Positions 47,491-58,852 of a DNA stretch of 64,000 nt are shown in pieces. The notes beneath the pieces were generated by a model. That model did no database searches, was not told where the DNA came from, and worked only from the letters and a program-made list of their open reading frames with translations. The DNA comes from Xylogone sp. PMI_703 (lineage: Eukaryota > Ascomycota > Leotiomycetes). Made by a program: the position numbers and the translations under genes. The stretch is taken from the NCBI GenBank assembly GCA_021399445.1, contig JAJTUQ010000005.1, forward strand, positions 372,001 through 436,000, written 5' to 3'. The stretch's first letter is position 1. Each line of letters begins with the position of its first letter.

Positions 47491-48129
47491 ATGGAAACTT
47501 CTTTGGGGCCTAACAATGGAGATGGCCGAAAGCCTGGTATTTTGTCATCCCAAGTAGCTTTTGTAAACCCATCAGGGTACACCCATAGGCTGCCACCCAT
47601 TGGCCGACCAAATCGAGTTTATATACATGGAGTATGGGACCTCTTCCACTATGGGTAGGCGCCTTTTTTTATCCGTAAGTATACGTCTAACTAAGAGTTT
47701 AGGCACGTACGTTGCCTTGCCATGGCAAAGAATACCATTCCACACACCTATCTCATAGTAGGAGTGACTGAGGATAACGATACACTGAAGGCTAAAGGTT
47801 TAACTGTTATGTCAGGGGCTGAACGGGCAGAGGTTGTGAGGGCATGTAAGTATGTGGACGAGGTTATTGAAGACTGTCCTCCGGTTCTACTGCCCGAATT
47901 TATGGAGAAATATGATATCGATTATTTTGCTTATCATAGCGAGCCATTATCTTCGTGTCATCCAGATCCTTATGAGTTTGTCAAGAGAGACAGCAGGTTT
48001 CTAGAGATACCAAGGACAAAGGATATAAGTTCTACAGCTATTGTTACTAGGGTGATCCGAGACCGTGAGAAGTACGTAGCACGGCAGTTAAGGTGGGGAG
48101 TGTCGAGAGAAGCGATGAATATTGCCTGA
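47491..48129 (+). CDS. Choline-phosphate cytidylyltransferase-like protein, short form
   Basis: Nucleotidyltransferase fold of the CTP:phosphocholine/phosphoethanolamine cytidylyltransferases, which make CDP-choline for phosphatidylcholine. Exons 47491-47654 and 47703-48129 give 196 aa. VYIHGVWDLFHYGH carries the HxGH signature (H53-Y-G-H56, completed across the splice). KGLTVMSGAERAE, KYVDEVIEDCP and YFAYHSEP follow the family order. The second signature, normally RTxGISTT/S, reads RTKDISSTAIVTR. The protein ends soon after, at SREAMNIA, so the membrane-sensing amphipathic helix and regulatory tail of housekeeping enzymes are missing. Its start was chosen as the only ATG before the HxGH exon. 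It lies beside NLR genes; a stand-alone or accessory role is possible. Confidence 0.78.
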
Positions 48130-48582
48130 TGGTGGGTCTTGAAAATAGGGCTTCTTGCGAGACACATGTTCTTGCATTCGATTATAGAGAATATAAATCC
48201 ACTTTTCCGATAGAACGATCTCGGTACCAGTGTTGGAAGTCGTCATTCGAGATAAACATGGGACCAAGAAGTACTTCAATAAAACCGGCTTATCAACATC
48301 ATTAAAGACGTTATGGACACCGATCGCAACAGGTCGCCCGGGTGCAATTGAGGAACTTCCTACTGGATAGCTGTTAAGTATGGCCATGTACAGGAGAGCG
48401 TGTAGGTTATCCAAACGCCACGACGCCAGGTGGGTCAATGAGCATCCTGGGCGGAAAACTTGGAGAATATCGTAACATTCACCAAGACATGTAAAAGTAG
48501 CCTAGAGTTAGAGACCCTTCAGCATTGTACGATAGCATATTCTGAATGCCACAGCAATTAATTATTCCCCTCTATTGTCACT
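48130..48582. other. Intergenic region
   Basis: 450 bp upstream of the NLR gene, likely its promoter. Nothing else was recognised. Confidence 0.4.
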
Positions 48583-51500
48583 ATGGGATGCCGAATATGT
48601 CTGAATAGCAGCGATTACACCATCGGGTGGATATGTGCTCTGCCGAAAGAATTGACCGCAGCAAGAGCCATGCTTGATGAGGTATATGAAAACCCTGTTC
48701 AACAACTTTTAGATCAGAATAACTACACTGTTGGTCGTATTGGAAAGTACAATATTGCCATTACTTGTCTTCCCAGTGGAGAAGTTGGAAGTCATCAAGC
48801 AGCTTCTGTTGCTATTCAAATGTTAACCACGTTTCCTTCGATAAAATATGGGTTTATGGTTGGAATCGGTGGCGGAGTCCCGAGCATGGAGAATGACATT
48901 CGGCTTGGGGATGTTGTTGTTAGCACTCCCGTAAGACAATACGGTGGAGTTGTACAGTACGATCATGGAAAGAGCATCCAAAGCAACCAATGGCTCCCTA
49001 CCGGCTTCCTCAATTGTCCACCTAATTTCTTGAGGAAGACCGTCTCTAAACTGGCATCGATTCACCCAATAGAGGGCCACAAGATCGAGGAATACCTTGA
49101 TGATATGGCTAGCAAGCACCCCGACCTAATTCCTGAATTTTCTCGTCCGAGTCTAGATGTAGATATTTTATACGAGCCGGAACAGAATGGTTCTGGAACC
49201 CTTTCCGCGTTGGTTGAGATTGTACGCCAACCACGACTACCTAGCCAGCTCATCCGCATACACTACGGCTTAATTGCATCTGGAAACCAAGTAATGAAAA
49301 GCGGCAGAAAACGTGATCAAATCAGCAAAAGTTTTGGTGGTGTTCTCTGCTTTGATATGGAGTCTGCAGGAGTGATGAACGAGTTCCCCTGCTTGGTAAT
49401 AAGGGGTATATCCGATTATGCAGACATTCATAAAAATAAAGAATGGCAAGCCTATGCGGCTGCTGTCGCTGCGGCATATGCAAAAGAGGTCATTAATGCC
49501 TTACCGACGCTCGCAACAGAAGATAAGACTGATGTATCTACGGAGACGGGTGTGTCCTAAAGCCTTTCCTTTTTTCTATAGTGTAACACGCCCCAACCAC
49601 TGCATTTGCCCACTTTATTTACTTTTTCCTAGTCGCAAAGCCTGAAGAAATTTAATGAGAGCACGAGTATCCACATCCCAGAAGGGCTCACTATGGAGCT
49701 AAACGGCTTCTCAACTCTACCCCGCTATTGTGATCAGTTATGTCAGTTTCTAACTTATGCAGACGGACTATGGATGGTACCTTTCTCGAGAAATGAACGA
49801 TTTGTTAGCCGTGAGGTTGAACTCCAAGAACTGAATGCCATGTTGGCTTCAGAAGACTCTTGCCAACGAGTGGCGGTATATGGCCTAGGGGGAGTTGGCA
49901 AGACCCAAATCGCCCTAGAATTTGCATATCGTAAAAAGGAGCAGACACCCAATTGCTCCGTTTTTTGGGTCCCTGCAAATGAACCTGCAGCATTTGAACA
50001 GGCATACCGACAGATTGGGAAAATATTGGACATACCAGGCATCGCCAAAAATAACGCTGATATCAAGCAGCTTATCAAGGAGGCTCTTAGTGAAGAGAAA
50101 ATAGCTCCATGGTTGATGATCATCGATAATGCCGACGATATCGATATATTGTTTAAGCAAACGCACGGCAGTACAAGGACAACTGCTTTAGTCGACTATC
50201 TTCCATTTAGCCGCAAAGGTTCAATCCTATTCACAACAAGAAACCGACGTGCTGCGATAAAGCAAGCAGGAAATAAGGTCATATGTGTAGATGTAATGGA
50301 TATGGCTGAAGCATCAAAAGTATTAGAAAAGTGCCTAATACGCGGAATTACATTTGATACGGCTGGTGCTGATAAACTCCTTAACCTGCTCGGTTGCCTC
50401 CCTCTAGCTATCGTTCAAGCAGCAGCCTACATGAACGAGAATGATACTTCAATCGCAGATTACGTGGATTTCTATTTTCGAACTGAAAGCGAGCTCATAG
50501 AAATCTTAAGTGAAAATTTTGAGGATCTCGGCCGATATAAGGGCACTCGGAATTCCATAGCAACGACTTGGCTCATCTCATTTAAACAGCTCCAGCGGCA
50601 AACACCACTCGCAATTGAGTACCTTTCCTTTATGGCTTGCTTGCTCCGTCACAGTATCCCACAATCGATTCTGCCACCAGCCCCATCCCAAAAGCATCTA
50701 CACGAGGCAGTTGGTGCACTGACTGCGTATTCATTGGTCACAAGACAAGAGAACCGGGAAATTTTTGACATGCACCACTTGGTGTACCTGGCAACACGGA
50801 ATTGGTTGAGGAACAAGGGCAGCTTCTCACGGCGGATGGCTAAGGCAGCCGAAAGACTGGCAGATATTATACCTCACGGAGGCCACAAAGGGCGAGACAC
50901 ATGGACCATGTACCTTCCTCATGCCACTCACCTTCTCACGTCTAAGGACCTCTCCAAGCATGACCGTAAAGTCATCTTATTGTCGGATAATGTGGGTAAA
51001 TGCCTCTACAGCAATGGAGAGTATCTCGAAGCGGAACAAATGTACCAACAAACACTCAATCTCAAAACAACAGTCTTAGGAGACAACCATCCGGATACCC
51101 TCAAGAGTGCAGCCAATCTTGCAGAAGCGCTCAGTCATCGAGGTCAATATAAAGCTGCTGAGAGAATGCATAGAAAGACTCTGGAGGCCCGGAAGAGAAT
51201 CCTAGGTAAACGACACCCAGATGTAATGGTCAGCATGCAGTATCTCGCACAGGTCTTAGTTTTGCAAGGACGGCTCATTGAGGCAGAGCAAATGCACAGA
51301 GAGACACGATATCTACGGATCAAAGTCCTCGGCGCTGAATGCCCAAGCACGCTGTCGAGCATGAGCTATCTGGCAGAGTGTCTGAGTAAACTAGGGAGAT
51401 ACGCAGATGCCGAGCAGATGCACGAACAGACGCTGAAAACGCGCATAAAAGTACTAGGACTGGAGTATCCCGCCACGCTTGCAAGTATGAGCTGTCTTGG

Positions 51501-52089
51501 AGTCGCACAACTCAAACTTGGAAAATATAGCGAGGCTGAGAGAACTCAAAGGGAGGTGCTCGCTCATCGCATCAAAGTGCTTGGCTCTCAACATCCACAT
51601 ACACTGATCACGAAGAGGTGGCTCGTTGATACTCTACAGCACCAAGGCAAATACGATGAGGCAATGAATATCATCCAAGAAGTCCTGGAATTACAACGCA
51701 AACTCCTGGGATACAAGCATCCAGACACACTTTGCGCCTTGAGTAGCCTAGCCGATATACATGCTTGCCAAAACAATCTGGACACGGCAAAGGATTTATA
51801 TCAAGAGATATCGAATATCAGAACTGAGACTCTGGGCTCTGAGCATCCGCATACATTATCTACCATGAGCAGCCTAGCTGAAGTCTTATACCGGCAAAAC
51901 CAATGGAAGGAGGCCGAGACAATTTATCGGAAGGTTTTTGATCTGCGACTCGAGTATCTGGGTCTTCATCATCCAGACACCTTATTGAGCTTATCAAAAC
52001 TGACTACTCTTGAGAAATTGAATAAAGCTCAATTCAAAAGGGTTAGAAATCAAGGCGCTGCACATCGTCACCCTCTTCTAGGGCAGTGA
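48583..52089 (+). CDS. Fungal NOD-like receptor: PNP phosphorylase - NB-ARC - TPR
   Basis: A STAND-type signalling ATPase. The proposed model has two exons, 48583-49549 and 49763-52089 (3294 nt, 1097 aa). The N-terminal effector domain (about residues 12-310) is a purine/uridine-phosphorylase fold: YTIGWICALPKE opening, GIGGGVP, GDVVVSTP, FDMESAGVMN and the RGISDYAD end. The NB-ARC follows: P-loop GLGGVGKTQ near 363, LMIIDNADD (Walker B) near 439, GSILFTTRN and GCLPLAI. From about residue 734 there are roughly eight kinesin-light-chain TPRs of 42 residues (pattern EAE-x8-LG-x2-HPDTL). Such proteins act in non-self recognition; related PNP domains can have nucleosidase activity. The 213-nt intron is inferred from phase; two adjacent genes remain possible. 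Confidence 0.85.
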
Positions 52090-52115
52090 TTGTCGGTGTG
52101 TGAAAAAAATACTCA

Positions 52116-52215
52116 AGTGCAAGTTAAGTTGACTGAGCTGAGTTTGAATTGCTCAAAATTTCTTTGAGTTGAGTTTGAGAACAACTTCAAGCTCAGCTCA
52201 ACTTGAACTCAATAA
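52116..52215. repeat. Third copy of the TTGAGTTGAG-type dispersed repeat
   Basis: Begins CAAGTTAAGTTGACTGAGCT and continues with TTTGAATTGCTCAAAATTTC and TTTGAGTTGAGTTTGAG, closely following the copy at 29873. It ends with an inverted counterpart (AGCTCAGCTCAACTTGAACT). It sits just past the NLR stop codon. Confidence 0.5.
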
Positions 52216-53101
52216 TTGTACACATCGGTAATAGTACAACGTCTGTTTGAACATTGAACGCATTTGTAACAACGTTGACTTAGCACTACCAAAATAGATA
52301 AAAGAGAATCATGTTTCAAAAAACTCACTTTGATGATGCAAAAGGAACGGTATTAAAGTACACGCATGGAGCATCCAATAGACTAATGAAGGCTCTTATC
52401 CCAACTATCAAGATCTTTCCCTCTCCGCCTCTTCAGCTTCAAATTCAGGCAAACTCCAGCTACGGCTGACCAAAATGACACTCACTCGGAAACATTAATC
52501 TTTAATCTTTAATCTTTCTACCGTAGGTTCTCCAATAATAGAGTGTGATAGTAGAAATCTACTACAGTAAAAGGCGAAATCGGCGCTGCGTCAATTATTT
52601 TAAGAGGGTCCATTTCCAGACACTTGTGACTGTGCACCCTTGGCCCAGCTGTACTCCAATGTATCATCGCCAAATAGTCATCCCCTCCCATCATTCTCTT
52701 TTGCCAATCCCTCTGGAATCAACGCTTTCCTGTCAGGCGCCATCGCGGCGCCGAAAAGGGATGCTGTATGGTATATTTTAATCAAAACATCGCTCAAGAA
52801 AGGGTTTGAGACTAAGCCAATAGCCTCAGCAGCTTCGTGTAGCGTGCGCCCAAAGGGACAATCGGCTGCCTGCTCGGCTCGTCTCTATTCTAATCTGTCC
52901 ACTTGTCTTAAACCGTAAAAGTCTCCATAGAAAGGGCTGAAAATTGCGCCGCGTAATAAGACTAGCAAGAAGATCGCCTCTCCCTTATTTGTCTGTGCCC
53001 CGTCTTCTCTTCACAGACCTCGTGCTTATTGAGATAAGCATCTATAGTGAGACTGATTTTGACGGGGTTGAGGCTGTGGCATTCACGGAAGCCCGAATGA
53101 C
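52216..53101. other. Intergenic region between the two receptor genes
   Basis: About 890 bp. It includes a three-fold ATCTTTA-type tandem (TTAATCTTTAATCTTTAATC at about 52496). No gene was recognised. Confidence 0.4.
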
Positions 53102-56100
53102 ATGGATCCTATCACAGCCCTCAACCTAGCGTCCACTATCCTCACATTCATCGACTACGCAACCAAGATTGTTACCGGGACCTACGAAGTTTATAAATCG
53201 GTCACTGGGACCACCGAAGAAAATGCGCACATCGACGCCGTCATCGGTGACCTCCGCGAGGCTACCGATGATTTGGACTCGACCTTGGTCGGTAAGACAA
53301 AGCATGAGAAGGCCCTGAAAGAGCTTGCCTCAAGATGTGAGGCGCTTTCGGACGAACTGTCGGGTCTCCTCAAGAAATTGGCAGTGTCTGGTGGTCATTC
53401 TACATGGAAGAGTTTAAAGGCGAAAATCAAAAGCATGCACAAGGAGAAGGGGGTCGCCGGTATGGAGAAGCGACTGGGGGAATACCGCTCGGAGATCCTT
53501 CTGCGGTTGACTTTGATGCTGAGGTAGTCTTTTCTCTTGTCACCTTTGCCCACAAACAGATACACGCTGACATCCCGAAACAGTGACCAGCAATCCTCCA
53601 TCAAAGCGCAGTTAAACCGGCTTGAGGATACCGGTTTGAACTTGTCTACCGAGAGTACAACACAACTGACTAAACTGCGAGAGGATATCCTAAGGGCTGT
53701 GAGTCAGCTCACACAGAGAAATGAGAACCTGGAAGAGACGGGTATGCAGGAGGTACGGGACTCTCTCAAGGCTTTGTCCTCGAGGATATCTGCAGTGCCA
53801 AAGGAGAACATTATTCTGCGAGAACTCTTGTTTGCTTCCATTAAGCTTCGAGAGGAGAGTATCGAATTAGCTGAGGAGGGAACGTTTGAGTGGATCTTTG
53901 AGGAAGAAAAAGAACATCCACGCCTCAGCGAACGCAACGAGAAGGGCCAGCCTGACAGTTCCAGTGACGAGGAAGACACACCCTCGGCGAGACCGTTGCC
54001 GATTCTGGAAGGCGACGACGAAAGTAAGAAAGTAAAGTACGCCAACGGCAGTCCCCCAAATAGTCGTCCATCACCTCCGCGTTCTGCAAAAGTTGATTCT
54101 GATAAAGCCCGCCCATGGGAACCAATTTATAAACGAAACGAAAGAAGGAAACGTCGGGAAGAGGAATTGGAGCGAAGAGCTCTGACTCGCACAGCCTTCT
54201 TGGCGTGGTTAAGGGCTGGAAGGTGTGTTTCATATCTCAGGTAAAGCAGGTTCGGGGAAGTCGACATTGATGAAATTCATCTGCCGTCATGACCGGACCA
54301 AGGAGGAGCTCAACATATGGGCGGGAGAGAAAAGGCTTGTCTTTGCCCGCTTCTTTTTCTGGAAATCACAAGACAAAATGCAAATGTCCCTAGCAGGTCT
54401 ATACAGGTCGATTCTTTTCGAGACGCTGAAGAGTTGTCCTGAACTCATCCCGGCTGTCTTTCCCACCAAGTGGAAGGAAGTGGAAAATCGTATCCTCTAT
54501 GTGGAGGGGGCTTTCCTTAGCGCCTCCGACATCCAAAGGGCATTTGAAATCCTAACTTCGAAAGGAACATTTCCCAGACATCGCTTTTGCTTCTTTGTGG
54601 ATGGCCTAGACGAATATCATGGTGACATGGTGGATCATGTACGACTTGCAAGGAGTTTGCGGCTGTGGACTAGCGGGGATGATGTTAAGATCTGCGCGAG
54701 CTCACGACTCTACATTGAATATCTGGAAACACTCTCGGACTCTCTGGATCGGAGGATTCACCTTCACAAACTGACAAAATACGACATCTACCTATTCAGC
54801 AGGCAAATGATCGAAAAAGAGCTGAATGTCAAGCAGATCATAGATACACATCTGCGGCTGGTGGACAGGATCGTTGAGATCTCTGAAGGAGTCTTTCTAT
54901 GGGCTCGATTGGTCGTTCGCTCACTACTGCCAGGTATCCTGCGACATGACACAGCGCAGGCTTTGGAGAAAAAGCTCGAGATTATTCCTAGAGATCTTAA
55001 TAACTTGTATGACCAGTTGCTGGACTCACTGGAGCCTGACGATCGAGAGCGAGCTGTCAAGATGTTGATTCTAACCGCGCACAATCCGTTTGAAACCCCA
55101 TTGAACAGTGTCGTGTACGCGTGGATTGACAGCTTGGACGATCCTCAGTTTCCCCCAACTGATGGGATTAAGCCCTCGTCATGGCCGCCAGTCAACGACG
55201 TCATTCAAGATGTTCGGCTCCAGCTGACTAGTCTTACGAAAGGATTGCTCGAGACTGCACCTATGGCCAATGCATTGGGGCTGGAAAGTGCAGCATTCGA
55301 TAAAATGCAGGTCGTTCAGTTTTTCCATCGAACGGTTCGTGACTTCGTTCTTGAGAATTCGAAACTGGAGGACACTATCCGCCGATTCCCATACCTCATC
55401 GAAGCGGAAGCATATCATCGTCTCTGGCTTGCCGAAATGACTCTTACCGACCTTCCATACCGACTGGCACAATGGAATAGTTATGGGTTGTGGGAAGTCG
55501 GCGATGCCAGGTTCCCGCAAGGACTTCCCTCCCACCTCCTTAACGGCTTTTGCCGCGTCCTAGACGACGGCCAAGATACTGTACCAGTGGATACTACATG
55601 GCATGAGTTCTTTGACGGCCGTAAGGACACGATCGGTACTAGGAAACGGGACGGCAAACTATCGTTTGTTCATATAGCTGCATATACCGGTCAACGCGAA
55701 TACGTTCTGCAGGAGCTCTCGAAGAATCCGGAGTTACTCAACGGTAACGGAGAGTTGCACATTTTACTGTCTGCGGCACTCGGGTACAGGAAAGATTTAG
55801 TCGTGGATCTGTTGCAAAGGGGGTCATCTCCAGCAGACCGCATTATCTGTGAGAGAAGTGACGATGGCCTCGTTTCAGCCCGTCCCATCTGGATGATTTT
55901 GACAGGGTATTTGTGGGATGGTTTCTTCGATACGGAAGAGAACCACCCATTTCATATGAGATGTTGGAATTATTTCTGCAACACGAAGGAGTGGATGCAA
56001 GCAATCTTTCCTTTCTCATGAAGGATGATTGGGACCATCCTACCAGCCACTTCATCACGCTGCGGCAATTTCTACAAGATGTGGCACCGCCGAACGCGGA

Positions 56101-56335
56101 TCGTTTGATTGCTTTGCTTAATCGTCGAAGCGGGAATTCATATGTCAATGCTGCGAGACGTTTCATGTCACTATTCACCCCTCTTTTCAAGGAGACCGAG
56201 TCCGCGGTGGACAAGGAAACGTCAGGATATACTCGCTTCCAAGCAGGCCGTGATAAGGATCCAATGATGTTGACCGGCATCATATGCGGCGATCTAAGGA
56301 TTGATTGGAAAAAGTTAGGGTTCAGAGTATATTAA
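53102..56335 (+). pseudogene. NACHT-domain NOD-like receptor, two frameshifts
   Basis: STAND receptor with a fungal N-terminal helical domain: MDPITALNLASTILTFIDYA opens it, the usual start of NACHT-associated N-domains. An intron (about 53525-53585) joins LMLR/S to DQQSSIKAQL. After a charged linker the frame shifts at about 54220, where AWLRAGR should continue into VFHISGKAGSGKST (P-loop); one G is missing. The NACHT part is otherwise intact: FCFFVDGLDEYHGD (Walker B), KICASSRLYIEY and FHRTVRDFV. A second shift at about 55920 separates GYLWDGFF from RYGREPPISYEML. The C-terminal region has weak ankyrin-like features (FVHIAAYTGQREYVLQEL). With both corrections the protein would end at 56335. 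Sequencing error is an alternative to decay. Confidence 0.75.
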
Positions 56336-57086
56336 TGGATTTATCAGGAATTTTGACGTTGCCAAGCGTATGCTAAGCTCTTCGGGTCGTATGCAGGGAC
56401 AAAGTTCAGCAGGCGTGCAAAAAGTGGAAGCCGATTGTGCCATTGTAGAGCCTGTGGAGTCTCAGAGTAATTGAGTCGTAGTAAGAATTGGCTCCGCTTT
56501 GCGATGACAATTAGCAGCAGTCAGTACTGGTAGATTCCTACCAAGAGTAAATTATCTCCTATATGCCTATGTAATACACGCAAGTGGCAGTACGTCTTAG
56601 GTAATATAAGAATAAACAGAGTAACTATAACTATGTCTCACTGTACGTGTGCAATAACCTGTAACTTATGATACTAGACTCTGATTTAAGTTGAGTACGA
56701 GGCTCCTAGCTACTTGGGTAAATACATGAGTTTATATAGACAATGTACTTCCCTTGGATATCGCTCCGATCGATCCCACTTGGGACCCATGAGATCTATG
56801 GGTCCTCTTAGGTGTCACATCTAGGATTGCTAGGGTTCACTCTGTTAAGGTGCCTTATCACAGATAAGGTAAAGGACTAGAGAATTATAATAATTATTAT
56901 AAGCTTTTGGTACCACATAATAAGGCCTGAGTAGAAGACTCTTATCCCGGTCATCGCGATCTCTCCTTCTCATTCTTCAACTTCGGATATCCAATCAAAC
57001 AACTCCAGCCATTTCCGATCACGTGTAAAGCTGACTTCGGCACACAAAATAGACAGATATTCTGAAAATGCAAAAAGAAAAGAAAT
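56336..57086. other. Intergenic region
   Basis: 750 bp between the NACHT remnant and the tRNA. Nothing was recognised. Confidence 0.4.
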
Positions 57087-57160
57087 CTCCCCGAGGTGGG
57101 CTCGAACCACCAACCTCCTGATTAACAGTCAGACGCGCTAGCCAATTGCGCCATCGGGGA
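57087..57160 (-). tRNA. tRNA-Asn (anticodon GTT)
   Basis: A 74-nt cloverleaf on the minus strand. The acceptor stem is TCCCCGA/TCGGGGA. The D-arm has GGCGCAATTGGCTAGCGC, the anticodon stem is TCTGA/TCAGG-type around CTGTTAATC with GTT, and the T-arm is GGTGGTTCGAGCCCACC. The A- and B-boxes are canonical. No intron is present. Confidence 0.95.
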
Positions 57161-57598
57161 TGTTTGATGTCCTCGGCAGTCGTAATTGACTTCATAGAAC
57201 GTACTGCTCTTGTTTCTATTTGTTGACTCCTCCAGTTGATGTAGGAATTTACAATTTCACATTATGAGTTATTCCATTTCAACTCTTTATCGATAACTTC
57301 TTCATGATGGTTGTCGTCCTCCGGGCTATCATATCCTGATGGTCGCTAGTTAATACTTTCATCATGAGGTCTCATACTTGCATAAAACAATTAGTTCTTT
57401 TTTTTAAAAAAAAATCTAAAGATTTAACATTCAACAAAATATCCTCAACATTTTCATTGATCATTTGAAGCTCATCACATTTTTACAGACAGTAATAGAG
57501 ATGATCATTAATCTTAGAACTCACGTCTGACTTATACATTCATGCCGAGATCATTCTACCCAAATTATGAAATGAATTTAATCCCATTCCCTAAGCCC
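57161..57598. other. Intergenic region
   Basis: 440 bp downstream of the prolyl hydroxylase gene, AT-rich with a T/A homopolymer patch near 57400. No gene was recognised. Confidence 0.4.
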
Positions 57599-58504
57599 TT
57601 ACACAGCCGCCTTCTTCGTATTCTTCTCCCACGTCCAAATATTCAACCCCGTCTTCATCCCCGACGTCACCGGCAACCCAGCATGCAACGTCTTCACATT
57701 CCCCGACCCGCTCGGCTCCAGATTCTTCCAGAAAATCGCATTGCCCACCAATGGCAGAAACGTCACGCCCGCATCCCAGGGCTGGTTGCAGTCCACGAAC
57801 TCGCACCACTTCTCCTCTCTGGGGGCGTCTAGTCTCGGGAAATTCGTGCCGCCACCGGTGCAGTTGGCCTGGATGTAGACGAAGAAGGTCGACTCAATGT
57901 TGCCGTCGATGTAGGGTCCGTCGGGAAACCAGTCGTAGTGGTCCTTGTACTGGTTGGATATGCCGTAGCGCTGGACGACGAGGGGCTTGATGAGGCCTTC
58001 TTTGGAGGAGTAGTAGGGGAATGCGCGAGCGCGTTCTTCGATGCACCGGATTACTTGGTCACGGGCTAGGGAGGCGGTTTGAGAGGAGCGGTAGTTGGGG
58101 TCCACGTCTACGACTCGACCATCGTCGGACCAGAGGACTGAGTCTTTGAATTGGCCTTCGCTATGTTCATGTTAGCTTGTGGTCTTAAATGTCTGGGATA
58201 TTCTTTCAAAAAGAAAAAGTCAAATAATGAGTTACCTGAGATCGGCGAGATGAGCAGCCTCCTCTTTACTGATGAACGAGTCGATGTACACCACCAATGG
58301 GTCTTCAGACAGCAGATGATAATTATAGTGGTGTTTAGGACATCCCGTTTTCTTGTCAACACCGATATCATCGGAGTTTGTAAGCCCATTTAGTTGTTTC
58401 TGCAGGTAATCCACTGGAGAGAATGCAAGTGCTGTTGTTGCGAAGAGCAGGACGACGAGCCATTGAAGGGACCATACTGATGTCGAGGGCATTATCGGCC
58501 GCAT
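57599..58504 (-). CDS. Secretory-pathway prolyl 4-hydroxylase-like 2OG/Fe(II) oxygenase
   Basis: Hydroxylates proline residues using 2-oxoglutarate and Fe(II) in the P4H-alpha family. Two exons (58504-58236 and 58160-57599) give 276 aa. The N-terminus has a hydrophobic signal or anchor segment (WLVVLLFATTALAF). The jelly-roll core has H164-x-D166 (KDHYDWFPD), H249 (TLHAGLPV) and K259 (GMKTGLN), the full iron- and 2OG-binding set. Several Cys (C190, C209, C214) suggest an oxidising compartment. The start MRPIMPS or the Met five residues in are equally possible. Its promoter is shared with a PDI-like gene on the other strand, which is notable because animal collagen P4H works as an alpha subunit with PDI. 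Confidence 0.88.
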
Positions 58505-58852
58505 TGATCACCAATCAACTATACCGATCTCTGGACTTGATTGTGAAGCTCTCAGAGCATAGCACTGAGAGAATAATCCCAAGACATTCTAGAAAAGAGT
58601 TTATCGCCTTGATGCTTTGGCGTCTGGACCCGATCACTTGTCCCCGCCGTACCTGCGTCTCCATCGCCACTGGTGCACCAATTGTCAGGCTCACACCCCG
58701 CACGTGTTAATAAAGTAGAAAAGCAAAGTTCTGGTTGCAGAAAACTCACCAACAGATTAATTTGGAGGAGGATTTATTATTACACCCATTGCACTCCCGC
58801 CGGAAGAGATGACCCCTGGTAGCTGACGGATTAAGCATCACCTTGATCGACG
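58505..58852. promoter_or_regulatory. Shared promoter of the P4H-like and PDI-like genes
   Basis: Only 348 bp separate the two divergent start codons, so the genes must share upstream sequence. No repeated palindrome was identified. Confidence 0.5.

Noticed and set aside
49560..49762. Separate start for the NB-ARC protein at the ATG near 49693 (MELNGFSTL)
   Set aside because: Splicing 49549 to 49763 keeps phase and gives the common PNP-NB-ARC-TPR architecture, so one gene was preferred; the alternative is mentioned there.
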